A stretch of 64,000 nt of DNA from Massilia sp. erpn (GTDB taxonomy: Bacteria > Pseudomonadota > Gammaproteobacteria > Burkholderiales > Burkholderiaceae_D), in NCBI RefSeq assembly GCF_024400215.1, contig NZ_CP053748.1:1984001-2048000 (forward strand), written 5' to 3'. The notes under the pieces were generated by a model. That model was given only the letters and a program-made list of their open reading frames with translations, had not been told where the DNA came from and did not search any database. The position numbers were made by a program, and so were the translations under genes. Shown here piece by piece: positions 21,866-31,757 of this stretch. The number at the start of each line of letters is the position of its first letter. Position 1 is the first letter of the stretch.

Positions 21866-23749
21866 TTACTGCATCAGCTCGCGGATCACGCGCACCGGCG
21901 CGCTGCCGTAGCTGAGGAACTGCTCGTGGAAGTCCTTCAGTGCGAAGCGGCTGCCCAGGGTCTGGCGGCGCTGCTCGCGCAATTCCATGATTTCGCTGAA
22001 GCCGCTGAAATAGCTGGTCAGCTGCACCGAGGTCAATTGCACGCGGCGCCATTTCTCGGCCGCCTCGCGCGGCGTCTGGAAGGCTTGGCGCGTCAGCAGG
22101 TCGATGGCCTGCTCCTGGTTCATGCCCAGCACGTGCACGCTGTAATCGAGGATGGTATTGGTCACGCTGCGCAGATTCCACTTCGAATACATCAGCCACA
22201 TCTCGGGCGCGTTGTCGCCATAACCCGATTCCAGCATCATGCGTTCGCTGTAGACCGCCCAGCCTTCCACCATGGCGCCATTGCCGAAGATGGACTTGAT
22301 CACGGACGGCGATTTGTTCGCATACACCAGCTGGGCGTAATGGCCCGGAATCGCTTCGTGCATGTTCAGGATCTGCAGAATCCAGTGGTTGTACTCGCGC
22401 AGGCTGCTCTCGGCCTGTTCCGGCGTTTCCTTGTCCAGTGGCGTCACATTGTAGTAAGTGCGGTCCTGCGGACGGAAGGGACCGGGCGCCTCGATGCTGG
22501 CGCCGGCCACGCCGCGCTGGTACTCCGGCGTTTCGCGCACCACCAAAGGCTTCTTCGGATCGAGGGTCAGCAGATTGTGCTTGACCACCCAGTCCTGCAG
22601 CTGCGGAATCTGGCGGCGGATCTCGGGGAAGAAGTTCTCGCGCGCGACGTGGTTGGACGAGAGCTTGTCGATCATCATGCCGATCTTGGCATAGCGCTCG
22701 GCCGGTTTCACCGTATCGCCCAGATACTTGGGCCATAGCTCGTCGGAGATGCGGTCCATATTCGCCAGCAGCTGTTCGCGCGCCGCCAGGGCTTTCTGGT
22801 AGGTCTGCTCGCCCGTGCTGCCGGCCTGGATGTCGAAGCCGAACTTGGCCTCATACAGCTCCTTGCCGATGCGGAAGGAACGCGCGCCGGTTTTTTCCAG
22901 CGTCTTATCCAGCTCGCCGAGCCAGGCGGCATAGGATTCCACGGCCTTTTTCGCCTCTGCCACGCGCAGCGCGAACAGCTGCTTCTCGTCGCTGGTCAGG
23001 ATGGAAGCCTGCGCCTCTTTCTGGATATCGTTCAGTATCGCCACCACCCCGGGCGCCTGCGCCACGGCCAGCTGGGTGTGTTCGCGCGTCGGATTGCTGA
23101 TGCTGGCGCGCGCCGCGTCGTAGTAGGCCGGCACGCTGGCGATGCGCTTGAGCAGGGTGCGCAGGCGCTGCGGCTTGGCCGCGTATTCGGTGTTGAGGAT
23201 GAAGTCGAGCGGGCTGGCGATATTGTAGGAGGCCGGATTCCATTCGAATTCGCGGAAGGTGGTCAGATACCAGCGGTCGCTATTCAGCTTGTTCTGCAGC
23301 AGACCCAGATCGGTGCGCTGGCGCGGCGAGAGCTGGCGCGCATCGAGCTTGCCGAAGCGTTCCAGCCAGTCGTCGATAAAGGCCAGCTGGCGCTGGCGGC
23401 TGGCCGCATCGGGGATGGTGAGATTGGCAGCGGTATCGTATTTGCCGACCGAGATGGCAAGTTCCGGATCGGCGCGCCACAGGGCGCTGAGGAACTGGTT
23501 GCTGACATTGCCGAAAGTGCGGTCCTGGCGGCGCTCCTGCGCCACCGGTGCGGCTACGGCGGCCACGGCGGCGCCTGCGCCGGCTGCAGCGGCGGCCTTG
23601 CCCTTGCCTTTCGCTTTGGTGGATTTTTTGGCGGGTGCGCTCGCCGTCTTGGCGGGCTTGCCGGATTTCTGCGGCTTCTTCGCCGCGCTGGCCGGGGACA
23701 GCGCCAGGCAGGCCATTACGGCGGCCAGCGCAATCTTGGTCTTGATCAT
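21866..23749 (-). CDS. DUF885-family secreted zinc-peptidase-like protein
   Basis: 627 residues from the ATG at 23749, which has AAGAGG upstream and begins a clean signal peptide (KTKIALAAVMACLALSPASA). A longer frame with 15 more residues is less likely. A Lys/Ala/Pro-rich segment of about 50 residues follows the signal peptide and looks disordered. The rest matches the DUF885 (gluzincin-like) pattern, including NMHEAIPGHYAQ near residue 463 (HEXXH-like HEAIPGH) and GNGAMVEGWAVYSERMM with the downstream Glu. Family members are presumed carboxypeptidases; substrate unknown. It is probably periplasmic. Confidence 0.85.
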   Translation of the reverse strand: MIKTKIALAAVMACLALSPASAAKKPQKSGKPAKTASAPAKKSTKAKGKGKAAAAAGAGAAVAAVAAPVAQERRQDRTFGNVSNQFLSALWRADPELAISVGKYDTAANLTIPDAASRQRQLAFIDDWLERFGKLDARQLSPRQRTDLGLLQNKLNSDRWYLTTFREFEWNPASYNIASPLDFILNTEYAAKPQRLRTLLKRIASVPAYYDAARASISNPTREHTQLAVAQAPGVVAILNDIQKEAQASILTSDEKQLFALRVAEAKKAVESYAAWLGELDKTLEKTGARSFRIGKELYEAKFGFDIQAGSTGEQTYQKALAAREQLLANMDRISDELWPKYLGDTVKPAERYAKIGMMIDKLSSNHVARENFFPEIRRQIPQLQDWVVKHNLLTLDPKKPLVVRETPEYQRGVAGASIEAPGPFRPQDRTYYNVTPLDKETPEQAESSLREYNHWILQILNMHEAIPGHYAQLVYANKSPSVIKSIFGNGAMVEGWAVYSERMMLESGYGDNAPEMWLMYSKWNLRSVTNTILDYSVHVLGMNQEQAIDLLTRQAFQTPREAAEKWRRVQLTSVQLTSYFSGFSEIMELREQRRQTLGSRFALKDFHEQFLSYGSAPVRVIRELMQ

Positions 23750-23844
23750 GGGGGAACCTCTTGAATTGGAGCGTGCAGCGTGCGAGATTATCATTATTCC
23801 GCCCGCTTGAGCGCCCCGTGTTACACGACGCTACAAACGCGTTT

Positions 23845-24327
23845 TCAGTTCAGCGCATTGCCGCGGATAAGCTGCTGGTGGCGCTCATTGATCTGCGCCA
23901 CCACTTCCTTGCCGCGCGCCATATGGCTTAGCAGGATCTCGCTCGATTTGGTAAAGCGGTGGCCGATGCGGATCGAATAGGAGCGGAACAGCCAGCTCCA
24001 GAACGATTGCACGAAGGTGGCTTCGTCCAGGTCGCGCCACTTCACGCCCTGCACGCCGCGCGCCCAGGGCAGGATGCCGGCATACATCCACACGCCCACA
24101 TCGTCGCAATACAGCTGCACGCTGCGGATCAGCAGCACGCGATAGCCGATCACCACGGTGGAGAGGAACAGCACGCCGGCCGCCAGCCACTCCGAATAGG
24201 TGAAGGACAGGCGCAGCACGAAGAGCATGACGAAAGCCATGAGCAGCGGGCCGATATAGGCGGTCCAGGCTTTGACGCTGAGCAGGGTGGCGCCCGGCGC
24301 GATGCGGGCATTGTTATCTTCTTCCAT
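23845..24327 (-). CDS. PH-like membrane protein of unknown function
   Basis: 160-residue protein. Two adjacent hydrophobic helices cover about residues 23-62 (YIGPLLMAFVMLFVLRLSFT; LAAGVLFLSTVVIGYRVLLI). A roughly 80-residue cytoplasmic domain follows, rich in beta-type patterns (VQLYCDDVGVWMYAG...GVKWRDLDEATF). This layout, two helices then a PH-like barrel, is like the bPH2/YdbS group. I do not recognise the family with certainty. It lies between the DUF885 and SNF2 genes on the same strand. Confidence 0.6.
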   Translation of the reverse strand: MEEDNNARIAPGATLLSVKAWTAYIGPLLMAFVMLFVLRLSFTYSEWLAAGVLFLSTVVIGYRVLLIRSVQLYCDDVGVWMYAGILPWARGVQGVKWRDLDEATFVQSFWSWLFRSYSIRIGHRFTKSSEILLSHMARGKEVVAQINERHQQLIRGNALN

Positions 24328-24399
24328 GGCCTTGCATATTTTGAATCGGAATGGCGCATGATGGCATGAATGCCCCCGCCGAACAAGCTGGCCGGGCGC

Positions 24400-27300
24400 T
24401 CAACGGCGCAAGCCTTCGGCCAGCATGGCCAGCATATCCTCGGCCGACATGCGGGCCGCGCCGTCACTGCCGTCAAGCAGACTGTCGGCCAGCTCGCGCT
24501 TGTGCTGGTGCAGGTCGACGATGCCTTCCTCTATCGTATGCCGCGCCACCAGGCGGTAAATGGTCACGGGACGCTGCTGGCCCATGCGGTGGGCGCGGTC
24601 GGAGGCCTGGTCTTCCACCGCCGGATTCCACCACGGATCCATATGGATCACGTAGTCGGCTGCCGTCAGATTGATGCCGACCCCGCCCGCTTTCAGGCTG
24701 ATGAGGAAGACATCGCCTTCGCCCGCCTGGAAGGCATCCACGCGCTGCTTGCGCGCCGCCATCGGCGTCGAACCATCGAGGTATTGGTAGCTCACGCCCT
24801 TGGCATCGAGCAGCTGGCGGATCAGGCTCAAATGGTCGACGAACTGGCTGAACACCAGCACCTTGTGGCGGTTCTCCAGCAAGCCTTGCAGCAGCTGGTC
24901 GAAGGCCGCCAGCTTGCTGCTGGCCAGTTTCAGTGACGGCGACACTAGGTTCGGATTGCAGCAGGCACGGCGCAGTTTCATGATCTCGGCCAGGATCTGC
25001 ATCGACTTCTTGTCGGCCGGGCCTTCGATGGAAGCCAGATGCTCCAGCGCCTCGCGGCGCAGCGATTCGTAGAGCGCCGTTTCCTCCGCCGACAGGTCGA
25101 CTTCCAGCACGATCTCGGTGCGCGCCGGCAGTTCGCGCAGCACCTGGGCCTTGGTGCGGCGCAGGATGAAGGGCTGGATCAGGCGGCGCAGGCGGTTGCG
25201 CGCGCCGACTTCGGCGCGGTGGTCTTGCTGGCGCTCGATCGGGCCGGCGAAGCGCAGATTGAATTGTTCCAGGCTGCCCAGCAGGCCGGGATTGATGAAG
25301 CGGAACAGGTTCCACAGCTCGCCCAGATGGTTTTCCAGCGGCGTGCCGGTGGCAGCGATACGGAAATCGCCTTGCAGCGCCATCACGGCCTGCGAGCGCT
25401 TGGTGGCGGCATTCTTGATCGCCTGCGCCTCGTCCAGCACGATGGTATGCCATTGCTGTTTGGTGAAGCGCTCCGATTCCAGCTGCAGCAGGCCGTAGCT
25501 GACGATGAGCAGGTCGAAAGGCCCGGCATTGGCCACGCTTTCCTCGCGGTCGCCCTCGCCGAAAATCTTCACGCGCAGGGTGGGCGCGAAGCGCGCCGCC
25601 TCGCTGGCCCAGTTCAGGCAGACCGAGGTCGGCGCCACCACCAGGGCCGGGCCTTGCGGCGCGCGCAGCAGGATCAGGGCCAGGGCTTGCAGCGTCTTGC
25701 CCAGGCCCATATCGTCGGCCAGGCAGGCGCCCACGCCCCAGTGGGCTAGGCGCGCCAGCCATTCGAAACCGGCCAGCTGATAGTCGCGCAGCTCGGCCTG
25801 CAAGGTGCCGGGCAGGCGCGGAATATAACTCGCCTGCGCCTCGATGCGCTGCAGGTGCTCGCGCCACATGCGGTCGGCCTCGACGCCGCTCACTTCGGCG
25901 GCCAGCTCCTCCAGCACGAAGGCGGCCAGGCGGTGCACGCGCACGCCGCCATCGTCATCCATGCCATAGTCGTTCAGCTCCGACAGGCGGCGGTGCAATT
26001 CCTCCGACAGCGCCAGGAACTGCTTGTCGCCCAGCTCGATGAAGCGGCTCTTGCTGGCCTTGATCAGCTCCAGCAGCGAGCGCAGGTCCATCACCTTGTT
26101 CTCGTCGATCTGCAATTGGCCGCTGGCGGCGAACCAGTCCTTCTTGCTCTTGATGGCCAGGCGCAGCTGCTTGGTTTCGACTTGCTGCGTGACGCGGAAA
26201 GCTTCGCCGTCGGGCCAGCCGATGACGATTTTTTCCGCATCGAAGGCCTGCAATTCAGCCAGTAGCTGCAGGCAGAGCGCGGGCTGGCCCAGCAGCCATT
26301 CGCCGTGATCGAGTTCGGCCTGCTCCAGCACCGGGCATTTCAGGACCAGCTGGCGCTCGGCGTCGCGCTCGCCGGCCAGGCTGCGGCGCGCCTGCACCGT
26401 GCTGCCATTGACGTCGGCGATCACGCTCTCGGCGCCGGAGCCGGGCGCGTAATAGGCGCCGGTGGGCAGGGGCCGCACCTGGATCTGCATCTTCAAGCCC
26501 TGCTGATAGGGCAGCAGGTGGATGTGCAGGCGCGCGTCGGCGTCTTCCTGCTGCGAGCTGGCGGCGGCGCCGCCGATATCCGACTGCACCGTCACCATGG
26601 AGGACACGGCGCCGATGGCTTCCAGCACCTGTTCTTCCGCATGCAGCGGCACGTTCAAGCCTTCGCCGACGATGGCGGCGATGCGGTGGTGCTCGTCCTG
26701 CACGCTGACCACGCGCAGGCGGCCCGGCGTTTCCTTCACCACCACCACCTTGCTGTTCGGGTCCGTGATGGCGGGCTGCATTGTGAGCAGCAGCTGGCCG
26801 CTGCGGCGCTGTATCAGCAGCTCGGGCTGGCCGGCCAGCAGTTCCACCCGCATGTCCGGCGCATCCATCCAGTAGGCGAAGGGATGGCCCACCAGGGCCA
26901 GCGCCGCCTGCTCGGTATCGATGTCGTAGCGCAGGCCGGAGGCATAGGCCTGGCGCGAAGGCGCGATGGTGCTGCTGATGCGGATATCCTGCGGCGTCAG
27001 ATAGTCCAGCTGCGCCGCCTCCTCGCGCAGGCGCTTGAGCGCCACCGGGCGGCCCTTGCCCCACTGGCCGCGCGCATCGCGCTTCTGCTCGCGCGGTTCG
27101 ATTTCGGTAATGCCGTGGCGCGGCGAGTAGGACACCATCCACACCAGGCGCGTCTCCGCGCCGCTGTCGCTGCTGGCGCCCTGCTGCAGCTTGATCAGGG
27201 CGGAGAGCTGGCGCTGCCAGGCTTCCTGGCGCTCGAACCAGAGCGCCATATCGGCAAAGCCATGCTGCTCGCGCAAGGCGGTGGCGCGCTCGCCGTAATG

Positions 27301-28563
27301 CTCCTCGCCCAGATGGCCGAGCAGGCCGGCGGCCTGTCCCGCGATCAGCAGATAGCCCGCGCTTTCCGCCTGCTGCACCACGTCCTGCAATTCGGCGCGG
27401 CGTTGCTTGAGCTGCGGCAGCGAAAGCCAGAAATACAGAAGCCCCTGGAACACTTGCGCCTGCATTGCGGATTCCCAGCCGCGCGACAGAACGATATCGG
27501 TGCTCATGGTGCCGGCGCGGATCTGGCGCAGGGCGCTCAATTGCTGGTACACGGCGCTGTCCGGATTGTGCTGGGCATGCACCGCCAGCTCCAGATAGCT
27601 TTCCGCCGCCTTCAGCGTCTTGATGTCGCCTTGGCGCAGCAGGGCCAGCACGTACAGATGGCCGCCGATGCCCTGGAACAGATGCTTGCGCTTGCCGGAC
27701 TCGCGCCGGATCGATTTCAGCGCCGCCTCGAAGCCGGCCAGCGCGCCCGTCACGTCGTTGCGCAGCATCAGGACCACGCTGGCGAAGAACTGGGCCAGCG
27801 CGCCTTCCACGCCTTGCAGATAGCGGCCCGCGTCGGCCAGGCGGCCGCACAGGATCGCATCCTCGGCCAGCGCCAGGCGCAGCGCGTCGCTGACGTTATC
27901 GTTGGCCGCCAGGCGGCGCTGGAAATGGCGCTCGGCATAGGCGCGCACCGGCTGCGCCAGCGCCAGTTCGCGCTGGCCGTGCTGCAGGAGCAGCATCAGC
28001 ACATCGTCCTGCAGGAGCGGATGCACCAGCAGCAGCATGCCGGCCTCGAAAGGGCGGGTGAAGATATCCACCACCGGATGCAGCTGGGCCGCCTCGTAGC
28101 ACACCATGCAGGCGGTGAGCAGGGGCGCGATCTGCTGCGGACCCTGGCCGCGCAGCAGGGCCATGCGCAGGCGCGCCACGCCGTGGCGGTAGCTGCGCGG
28201 TTCATAACTGCCGTTCCAGCTCTGGCGCATCGGCGTCAGCGCCTCGTGCGCCTTGCACAGATCGTCCAGCAGATGGGCGCCGATGGCGGCGCGGATGGCG
28301 GACCAGCGCAGCTTGTTGTTGCAGATGTAGCCGCGTCCCGTCACCACGCTGGCGAAAGCCAGGCGCTCCAGGCGGATCATGGCATCGTCCAGCGTCTCCA
28401 CGGTGAAGACCTGCTCCTGCCCGTCCTTCACGCCGGCCTTGACCATATGGTCGAGGATGGCGGTGCGGCCCACCGGATCGCCCATCAGGGACAGCAGGGC
28501 GAGGATCATTTTCTCGGCGCGGTGCAGCGCGTCGAATTCGGCAAGCAGGGACTGGTCGGACAT
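24400..28563 (-). CDS. Large SNF2-family DEAD/DEAH-box ATPase
   Basis: 1,387-residue Swi2/Snf2-type ATPase. The motor occupies the last 450 or so residues: motif I DDMGLGKTLQALALI near residue 950, DEAQAIKN (DEAQ form of motif II) near 1043, the ATGTPLENHLGELW segment, and the C-terminal RecA lobe with LVFSQFVDHLSLI, GVGINLTAADYVIHMDPWWN and DRAHRMGQ. Before it lies about 900 residues without a recognisable named domain, Ala/Leu-rich with repeat-like helices early on. Related bacterial proteins (RapA/HepA-like, often next to MoxR/VWA or phage-defence genes) remodel protein-DNA complexes; no such partner is adjacent here. Function unassigned. Confidence 0.85.
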   Translation of the reverse strand: MSDQSLLAEFDALHRAEKMILALLSLMGDPVGRTAILDHMVKAGVKDGQEQVFTVETLDDAMIRLERLAFASVVTGRGYICNNKLRWSAIRAAIGAHLLDDLCKAHEALTPMRQSWNGSYEPRSYRHGVARLRMALLRGQGPQQIAPLLTACMVCYEAAQLHPVVDIFTRPFEAGMLLLVHPLLQDDVLMLLLQHGQRELALAQPVRAYAERHFQRRLAANDNVSDALRLALAEDAILCGRLADAGRYLQGVEGALAQFFASVVLMLRNDVTGALAGFEAALKSIRRESGKRKHLFQGIGGHLYVLALLRQGDIKTLKAAESYLELAVHAQHNPDSAVYQQLSALRQIRAGTMSTDIVLSRGWESAMQAQVFQGLLYFWLSLPQLKQRRAELQDVVQQAESAGYLLIAGQAAGLLGHLGEEHYGERATALREQHGFADMALWFERQEAWQRQLSALIKLQQGASSDSGAETRLVWMVSYSPRHGITEIEPREQKRDARGQWGKGRPVALKRLREEAAQLDYLTPQDIRISSTIAPSRQAYASGLRYDIDTEQAALALVGHPFAYWMDAPDMRVELLAGQPELLIQRRSGQLLLTMQPAITDPNSKVVVVKETPGRLRVVSVQDEHHRIAAIVGEGLNVPLHAEEQVLEAIGAVSSMVTVQSDIGGAAASSQQEDADARLHIHLLPYQQGLKMQIQVRPLPTGAYYAPGSGAESVIADVNGSTVQARRSLAGERDAERQLVLKCPVLEQAELDHGEWLLGQPALCLQLLAELQAFDAEKIVIGWPDGEAFRVTQQVETKQLRLAIKSKKDWFAASGQLQIDENKVMDLRSLLELIKASKSRFIELGDKQFLALSEELHRRLSELNDYGMDDDGGVRVHRLAAFVLEELAAEVSGVEADRMWREHLQRIEAQASYIPRLPGTLQAELRDYQLAGFEWLARLAHWGVGACLADDMGLGKTLQALALILLRAPQGPALVVAPTSVCLNWASEAARFAPTLRVKIFGEGDREESVANAGPFDLLIVSYGLLQLESERFTKQQWHTIVLDEAQAIKNAATKRSQAVMALQGDFRIAATGTPLENHLGELWNLFRFINPGLLGSLEQFNLRFAGPIERQQDHRAEVGARNRLRRLIQPFILRRTKAQVLRELPARTEIVLEVDLSAEETALYESLRREALEHLASIEGPADKKSMQILAEIMKLRRACCNPNLVSPSLKLASSKLAAFDQLLQGLLENRHKVLVFSQFVDHLSLIRQLLDAKGVSYQYLDGSTPMAARKQRVDAFQAGEGDVFLISLKAGGVGINLTAADYVIHMDPWWNPAVEDQASDRAHRMGQQRPVTIYRLVARHTIEEGIVDLHQHKRELADSLLDGSDGAARMSAEDMLAMLAEGLRR

Positions 28564-28574
28564 GCGGCGATGCT

Positions 28575-30524
28575 TTACTGGGGCAGGTTATCGATATGCA
28601 CAGGCGCCGGCGCGGCCGCGTCGTGCAGGCCGAACATGCGCTGGTAGAAGTACAGTTCCGCTTCCAGCGTGCGGATGATGTTCTCGGCCTTGCGGAAACC
28701 ATGGCCTTCGCCTTCCAGCGGCACATAGGCCACCGGCACGCCGCGCTGCTTGAGCGCTTCCACCATGGCCACCGATTGCTGCGGCGGCACCACCTTGTCG
28801 TCCAGACCCTGGAAGAAGATCATGGGGCGCGCCAGGCGCGCCGTGTGGTGGCTGGGCGAGCGCTGGGCGTACACCGCATCCGCCTCGGCCTTGGGTGCGA
28901 TCAGGTACTCGTTGTAATGCGATTCGAATTTATGCGAATCCTGGTCCAGCCCTTTCAGATCGGACACGCCGTAATAGCTGGCGCCGAGCTTGAACACATC
29001 GTGGAAGGTGAGGGCGCACAAGGTGGTCAGGCCGCCCGCGCTGCCGCCGCGGATGATCAGGCGTTCGCCGTCGGCCAGGCCGCGCTCCACCAGGTAGCGC
29101 GCGCCGGCGATGCAATCCTCCACATCGACGATGCCCCACTGGCCCTTGAGCGCGTCGCGGTAGGCGCGGCCAAAGCCGGTGCTGCCGCCATAGTTCACGT
29201 CCAGCACGCCAAAGCCACGGCTGGTCCAGAATTGCGTGGCCAGCTTCAGGGTATTGGCCGCCATGCCGGTCGGCCCGCCGTGGCTGATGACGATGACGGG
29301 CGGCTTGCTGTCCGCCGCCGCCTGCACGTCGCGGTTCTGCGGCGGGTAGAAGAAGGCGTAGGAGGTGCGGCCGTTGGCGCTCGGGTAGCTCAGATTGCGC
29401 GGCACCGACAGATAGCCGGTGTCGGGCAGGGTTTCGATGGAGCGCGCCAGCACTTCCACCTCCTCGCTGGTGAAGTCGATGCAGGCCACTTCGGCCGGAA
29501 TGGTCGGGCTGCCGCCCAGCAGCACGACGAAGCCGGGACCGACGCGCAGCTCGCGGATTTCCTGGTAGGGGTTGGCGATGGCTTCCAGCTTGCCGCTATT
29601 CAGCAGCAGGCGCGCCAGGCGGCTCACGCCCTGTTCGATATAGGTGCAGATGATCTCGCCGGCCGAGCGGAAACCGTACATCGAGACGCCGAAGACCCAG
29701 TGCGGGCCGGCGAATTCGGCCTGCATCGGACACACGCCTTCGATGCGTTCGGCGCTGAAGCGGTACAGATTCCACCAGCCGCTGCGGTCGGACACAAAAT
29801 ACAGCTTGCCGTCCGGCGACCACTCGGGCTGACAGATCGATTCTTCCGGGCCGCCGGCGATGCGGCGCGGTGCGTCGAGCGTGCCGTCGGCGCGGAAGTC
29901 TGCCAGCCACAATTCGCTGCCCTGCCAGGGCATGCGCGGATGGTCCCAGCTGATCCAGGCCAGGCTGCGGCCGTCCGGCGAGAGGCGCGGTGCGGCGTAG
30001 AAGTCGGCGCCGGCGGCCAGCACGGTTTCGGTGCCGTCCATGGCCACCGCGCACAGGGTGTTCACCGGCTCCGTGTGGCTGGCCGGATCGGCGCCGTGCA
30101 GCTCGCGCACGGCGATCAGGCGGCCGCGCGTGCGGTCGGCGATGAAATCGGCAAAGCGCTGGCTGCCCGGCGCGGTGAAGGGCTGGGCTGCGTCCTCGCC
30201 GCTCTGGCGGTACAGACGGTTGTCGGCGAAATGGGAGAAATACACAGTCTCGCCATCGACTGCGTAGGCGCCGCCGCCATATTCGTGCACCCGGCTGCGC
30301 ACATTCAGCGGCAGCGGCGTGAGCTCGTCCACCCGCGCGCCGTGGCGGCGCAGCAGGGTGTTGCGGCCCGCCTCGCTGGCGCGGCCGGCCAGCCAGAAGA
30401 TGTCGCGCCCGTCCGCCCCGCCCAGGGCCAGTTGGCTCAGCGGCGTGGCGCCGGCGGCCACCGTGGCGGCGCTGATCGGCGAAGGCCAGGCGCCATGCGG
30501 CGCGGGGAGGGTGCTCGAGGTCAT
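28575..30524 (-). CDS. S9-family prolyl oligopeptidase-like peptidase
   Basis: 649 residues from the ATG at 30524 (CGGAGC upstream). The open frame runs 43 codons further up but without a better start. The N-terminal two thirds resemble a beta-propeller with WD/TolB-like strands (LSPDGRSLAWISWDHPRMPW; PEWSPDGKLYFVSDRSGWWN). The C-terminal alpha/beta hydrolase has the nucleophile in RGGSAGGLTTL, the Asp in FFQGLDDKVVPPQQS and the His in GEGHGFRK. No signal peptide is seen, so it is likely cytoplasmic. It is probably an acylaminoacyl-peptidase-like enzyme. It sits 12 bp downstream-side of the SNF2 gene start and is divergent from hemE. Confidence 0.88.
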   Translation of the reverse strand: MTSSTLPAPHGAWPSPISAATVAAGATPLSQLALGGADGRDIFWLAGRASEAGRNTLLRRHGARVDELTPLPLNVRSRVHEYGGGAYAVDGETVYFSHFADNRLYRQSGEDAAQPFTAPGSQRFADFIADRTRGRLIAVRELHGADPASHTEPVNTLCAVAMDGTETVLAAGADFYAAPRLSPDGRSLAWISWDHPRMPWQGSELWLADFRADGTLDAPRRIAGGPEESICQPEWSPDGKLYFVSDRSGWWNLYRFSAERIEGVCPMQAEFAGPHWVFGVSMYGFRSAGEIICTYIEQGVSRLARLLLNSGKLEAIANPYQEIRELRVGPGFVVLLGGSPTIPAEVACIDFTSEEVEVLARSIETLPDTGYLSVPRNLSYPSANGRTSYAFFYPPQNRDVQAAADSKPPVIVISHGGPTGMAANTLKLATQFWTSRGFGVLDVNYGGSTGFGRAYRDALKGQWGIVDVEDCIAGARYLVERGLADGERLIIRGGSAGGLTTLCALTFHDVFKLGASYYGVSDLKGLDQDSHKFESHYNEYLIAPKAEADAVYAQRSPSHHTARLARPMIFFQGLDDKVVPPQQSVAMVEALKQRGVPVAYVPLEGEGHGFRKAENIIRTLEAELYFYQRMFGLHDAAAPAPVHIDNLPQ

Positions 30525-30634
30525 AGATTTGCTCCGATTCTTGATTTGTCCGCTCTGGTATGGGGATCGCTTGCGCGTAAACGCCCTGCGGGATGCGATA
30601 ATAGCGCCTTTCTTCCAGCTTTTGATTGTCTGCC

Positions 30635-31711
30635 ATGCCATCTTTTGCTCCACTCAAGAACGATACCTTCCTGCGCGCGCTGCTGCGCCAGCCGACCGAG
30701 TACACCCCGGTGTGGCTCATGCGCCAGGCCGGCCGCTATCTGCCTGAGTACCGCGCCACGCGCGCGCGCGCCGGATCGTTCATGGGCCTGGCGACCAATC
30801 CCGACCTGGCCACCGAAGTGACCTTGCAGCCGATCGACCGCTATCCGCTGGACGCGGCCATCCTGTTCTCCGACATCCTGACCGTGCCGGACGCCATGGG
30901 CCTGGGCCTGTATTTCGTCGAAGGCGAAGGCCCGAAATTCCAGCGTCCGCTGAAAACCGAGGAAGACGTCAAGGCGCTGCGCCTGCCGGAAGCCGGTTCG
31001 CTCGACTATGTGTTCAAGGCCGTGACCCAGATCCGCACCGAACTCAATGGCCGCGTGCCGCTGATCGGCTTCTCAGGCAGCCCGTGGACCTTGGCCTGCT
31101 ATATGGTGGAAGGCCAGGGCTCGCGCGAGTTCCACACCATCAAGAAGATGCTGTACAGCCGTCCGGACCTGATGCACCACATCCTGGAGACCAATGCGCG
31201 CGCCGTGGCCGAGTACCTGAACGCCCAGATCGACGCCGGCGCCCAGGCCGTGATGATCTTCGACTCCTGGGGCGGCGCGCTGGCCGACGGCGCCTACCAG
31301 CAGTTCTCGCTGCACTACATGCAGAAAGTGGTGGCGCAGCTGCAGCGCGAAAAAGACGGCGTGAAGATTCCCGCCATCGTCTTCACCAAGGGCGGCGGCC
31401 ACTGGGCCGAGGACATCGCCGCCATCGGCGCCGATGCCATGGGCCTGGACTGGACGGCCGATATCGGCAAGGTTCGCGCCCTGGTGGGCGACAAGATGGC
31501 GCTGCAGGGCAATCTCGATCCGGCCATCCTGTTCGCCAGCCCGGAGCAGATCCGCGCCGAGGTGGTGCGCGTGCTGGACGCCTTCGGCAAGCACAATACC
31601 GGCCACGTGTTCAATCTGGGCCATGGCATTTCCCAGTTCACGCCGCCGGAATCGGTATCCGCCATGGTGGAGGCCGTGCACAGCCATAGCCGCAGCCTGC
31701 GCGCGGCCTGA
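30635..31711 (+). CDS. hemE: Uroporphyrinogen decarboxylase
   Basis: 358-residue haem-pathway enzyme that decarboxylates uroporphyrinogen III to coproporphyrinogen III. The N-terminal signature [19 protein letters not shown] (active-site Arg residues) and the [20 protein letters not shown] block are clear, as is the [14 protein letters not shown]sp segment. An in-frame TTG lies three codons upstream; the ATG is preferred. It is divergent from the S9 peptidase, with about 110 bp between. A strong terminator follows 12 bp after the stop. Confidence 0.97.
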   Translation: MPSFAPLKNDTFLRALLRQPTEYTPVWLMRQAGRYLPEYRATRARAGSFMGLATNPDLATEVTLQPIDRYPLDAAILFSDILTVPDAMGLGLYFVEGEGPKFQRPLKTEEDVKALRLPEAGSLDYVFKAVTQIRTELNGRVPLIGFSGSPWTLACYMVEGQGSREFHTIKKMLYSRPDLMHHILETNARAVAEYLNAQIDAGAQAVMIFDSWGGALADGAYQQFSLHYMQKVVAQLQREKDGVKIPAIVFTKGGGHWAEDIAAIGADAMGLDWTADIGKVRALVGDKMALQGNLDPAILFASPEQIRAEVVRVLDAFGKHNTGHVFNLGHGISQFTPPESVSAMVEAVHSHSRSLRAA

Positions 31712-31723
31712 TTTTCTCTGGCG

Positions 31724-31757
31724 AAAGGGCGCGTTTCCCACGGAAACGCGCCCTTTT
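31724..31757 (+). terminator. Intrinsic terminator of hemE
   Basis: Perfect 15-bp inverted repeat (arms 31724-31738 and 31742-31756, AAAGGGCGCGTTTCC) with a 3-base loop and a short T-run (CCCTTTT). It begins 12 bp after the hemE stop. It separates hemE from the AT-rich noncoding region that follows. Confidence 0.85.

Noticed and set aside
24400..28563. SNF2 gene as part of a known phage-defence island
   Set aside because: No nuclease, methyltransferase or other defence partner adjacent on the same strand.
26305..30821. Two long plus-strand frames opposite the SNF2 and S9 genes
   Set aside because: Compositionally biased shadows of real minus-strand genes.
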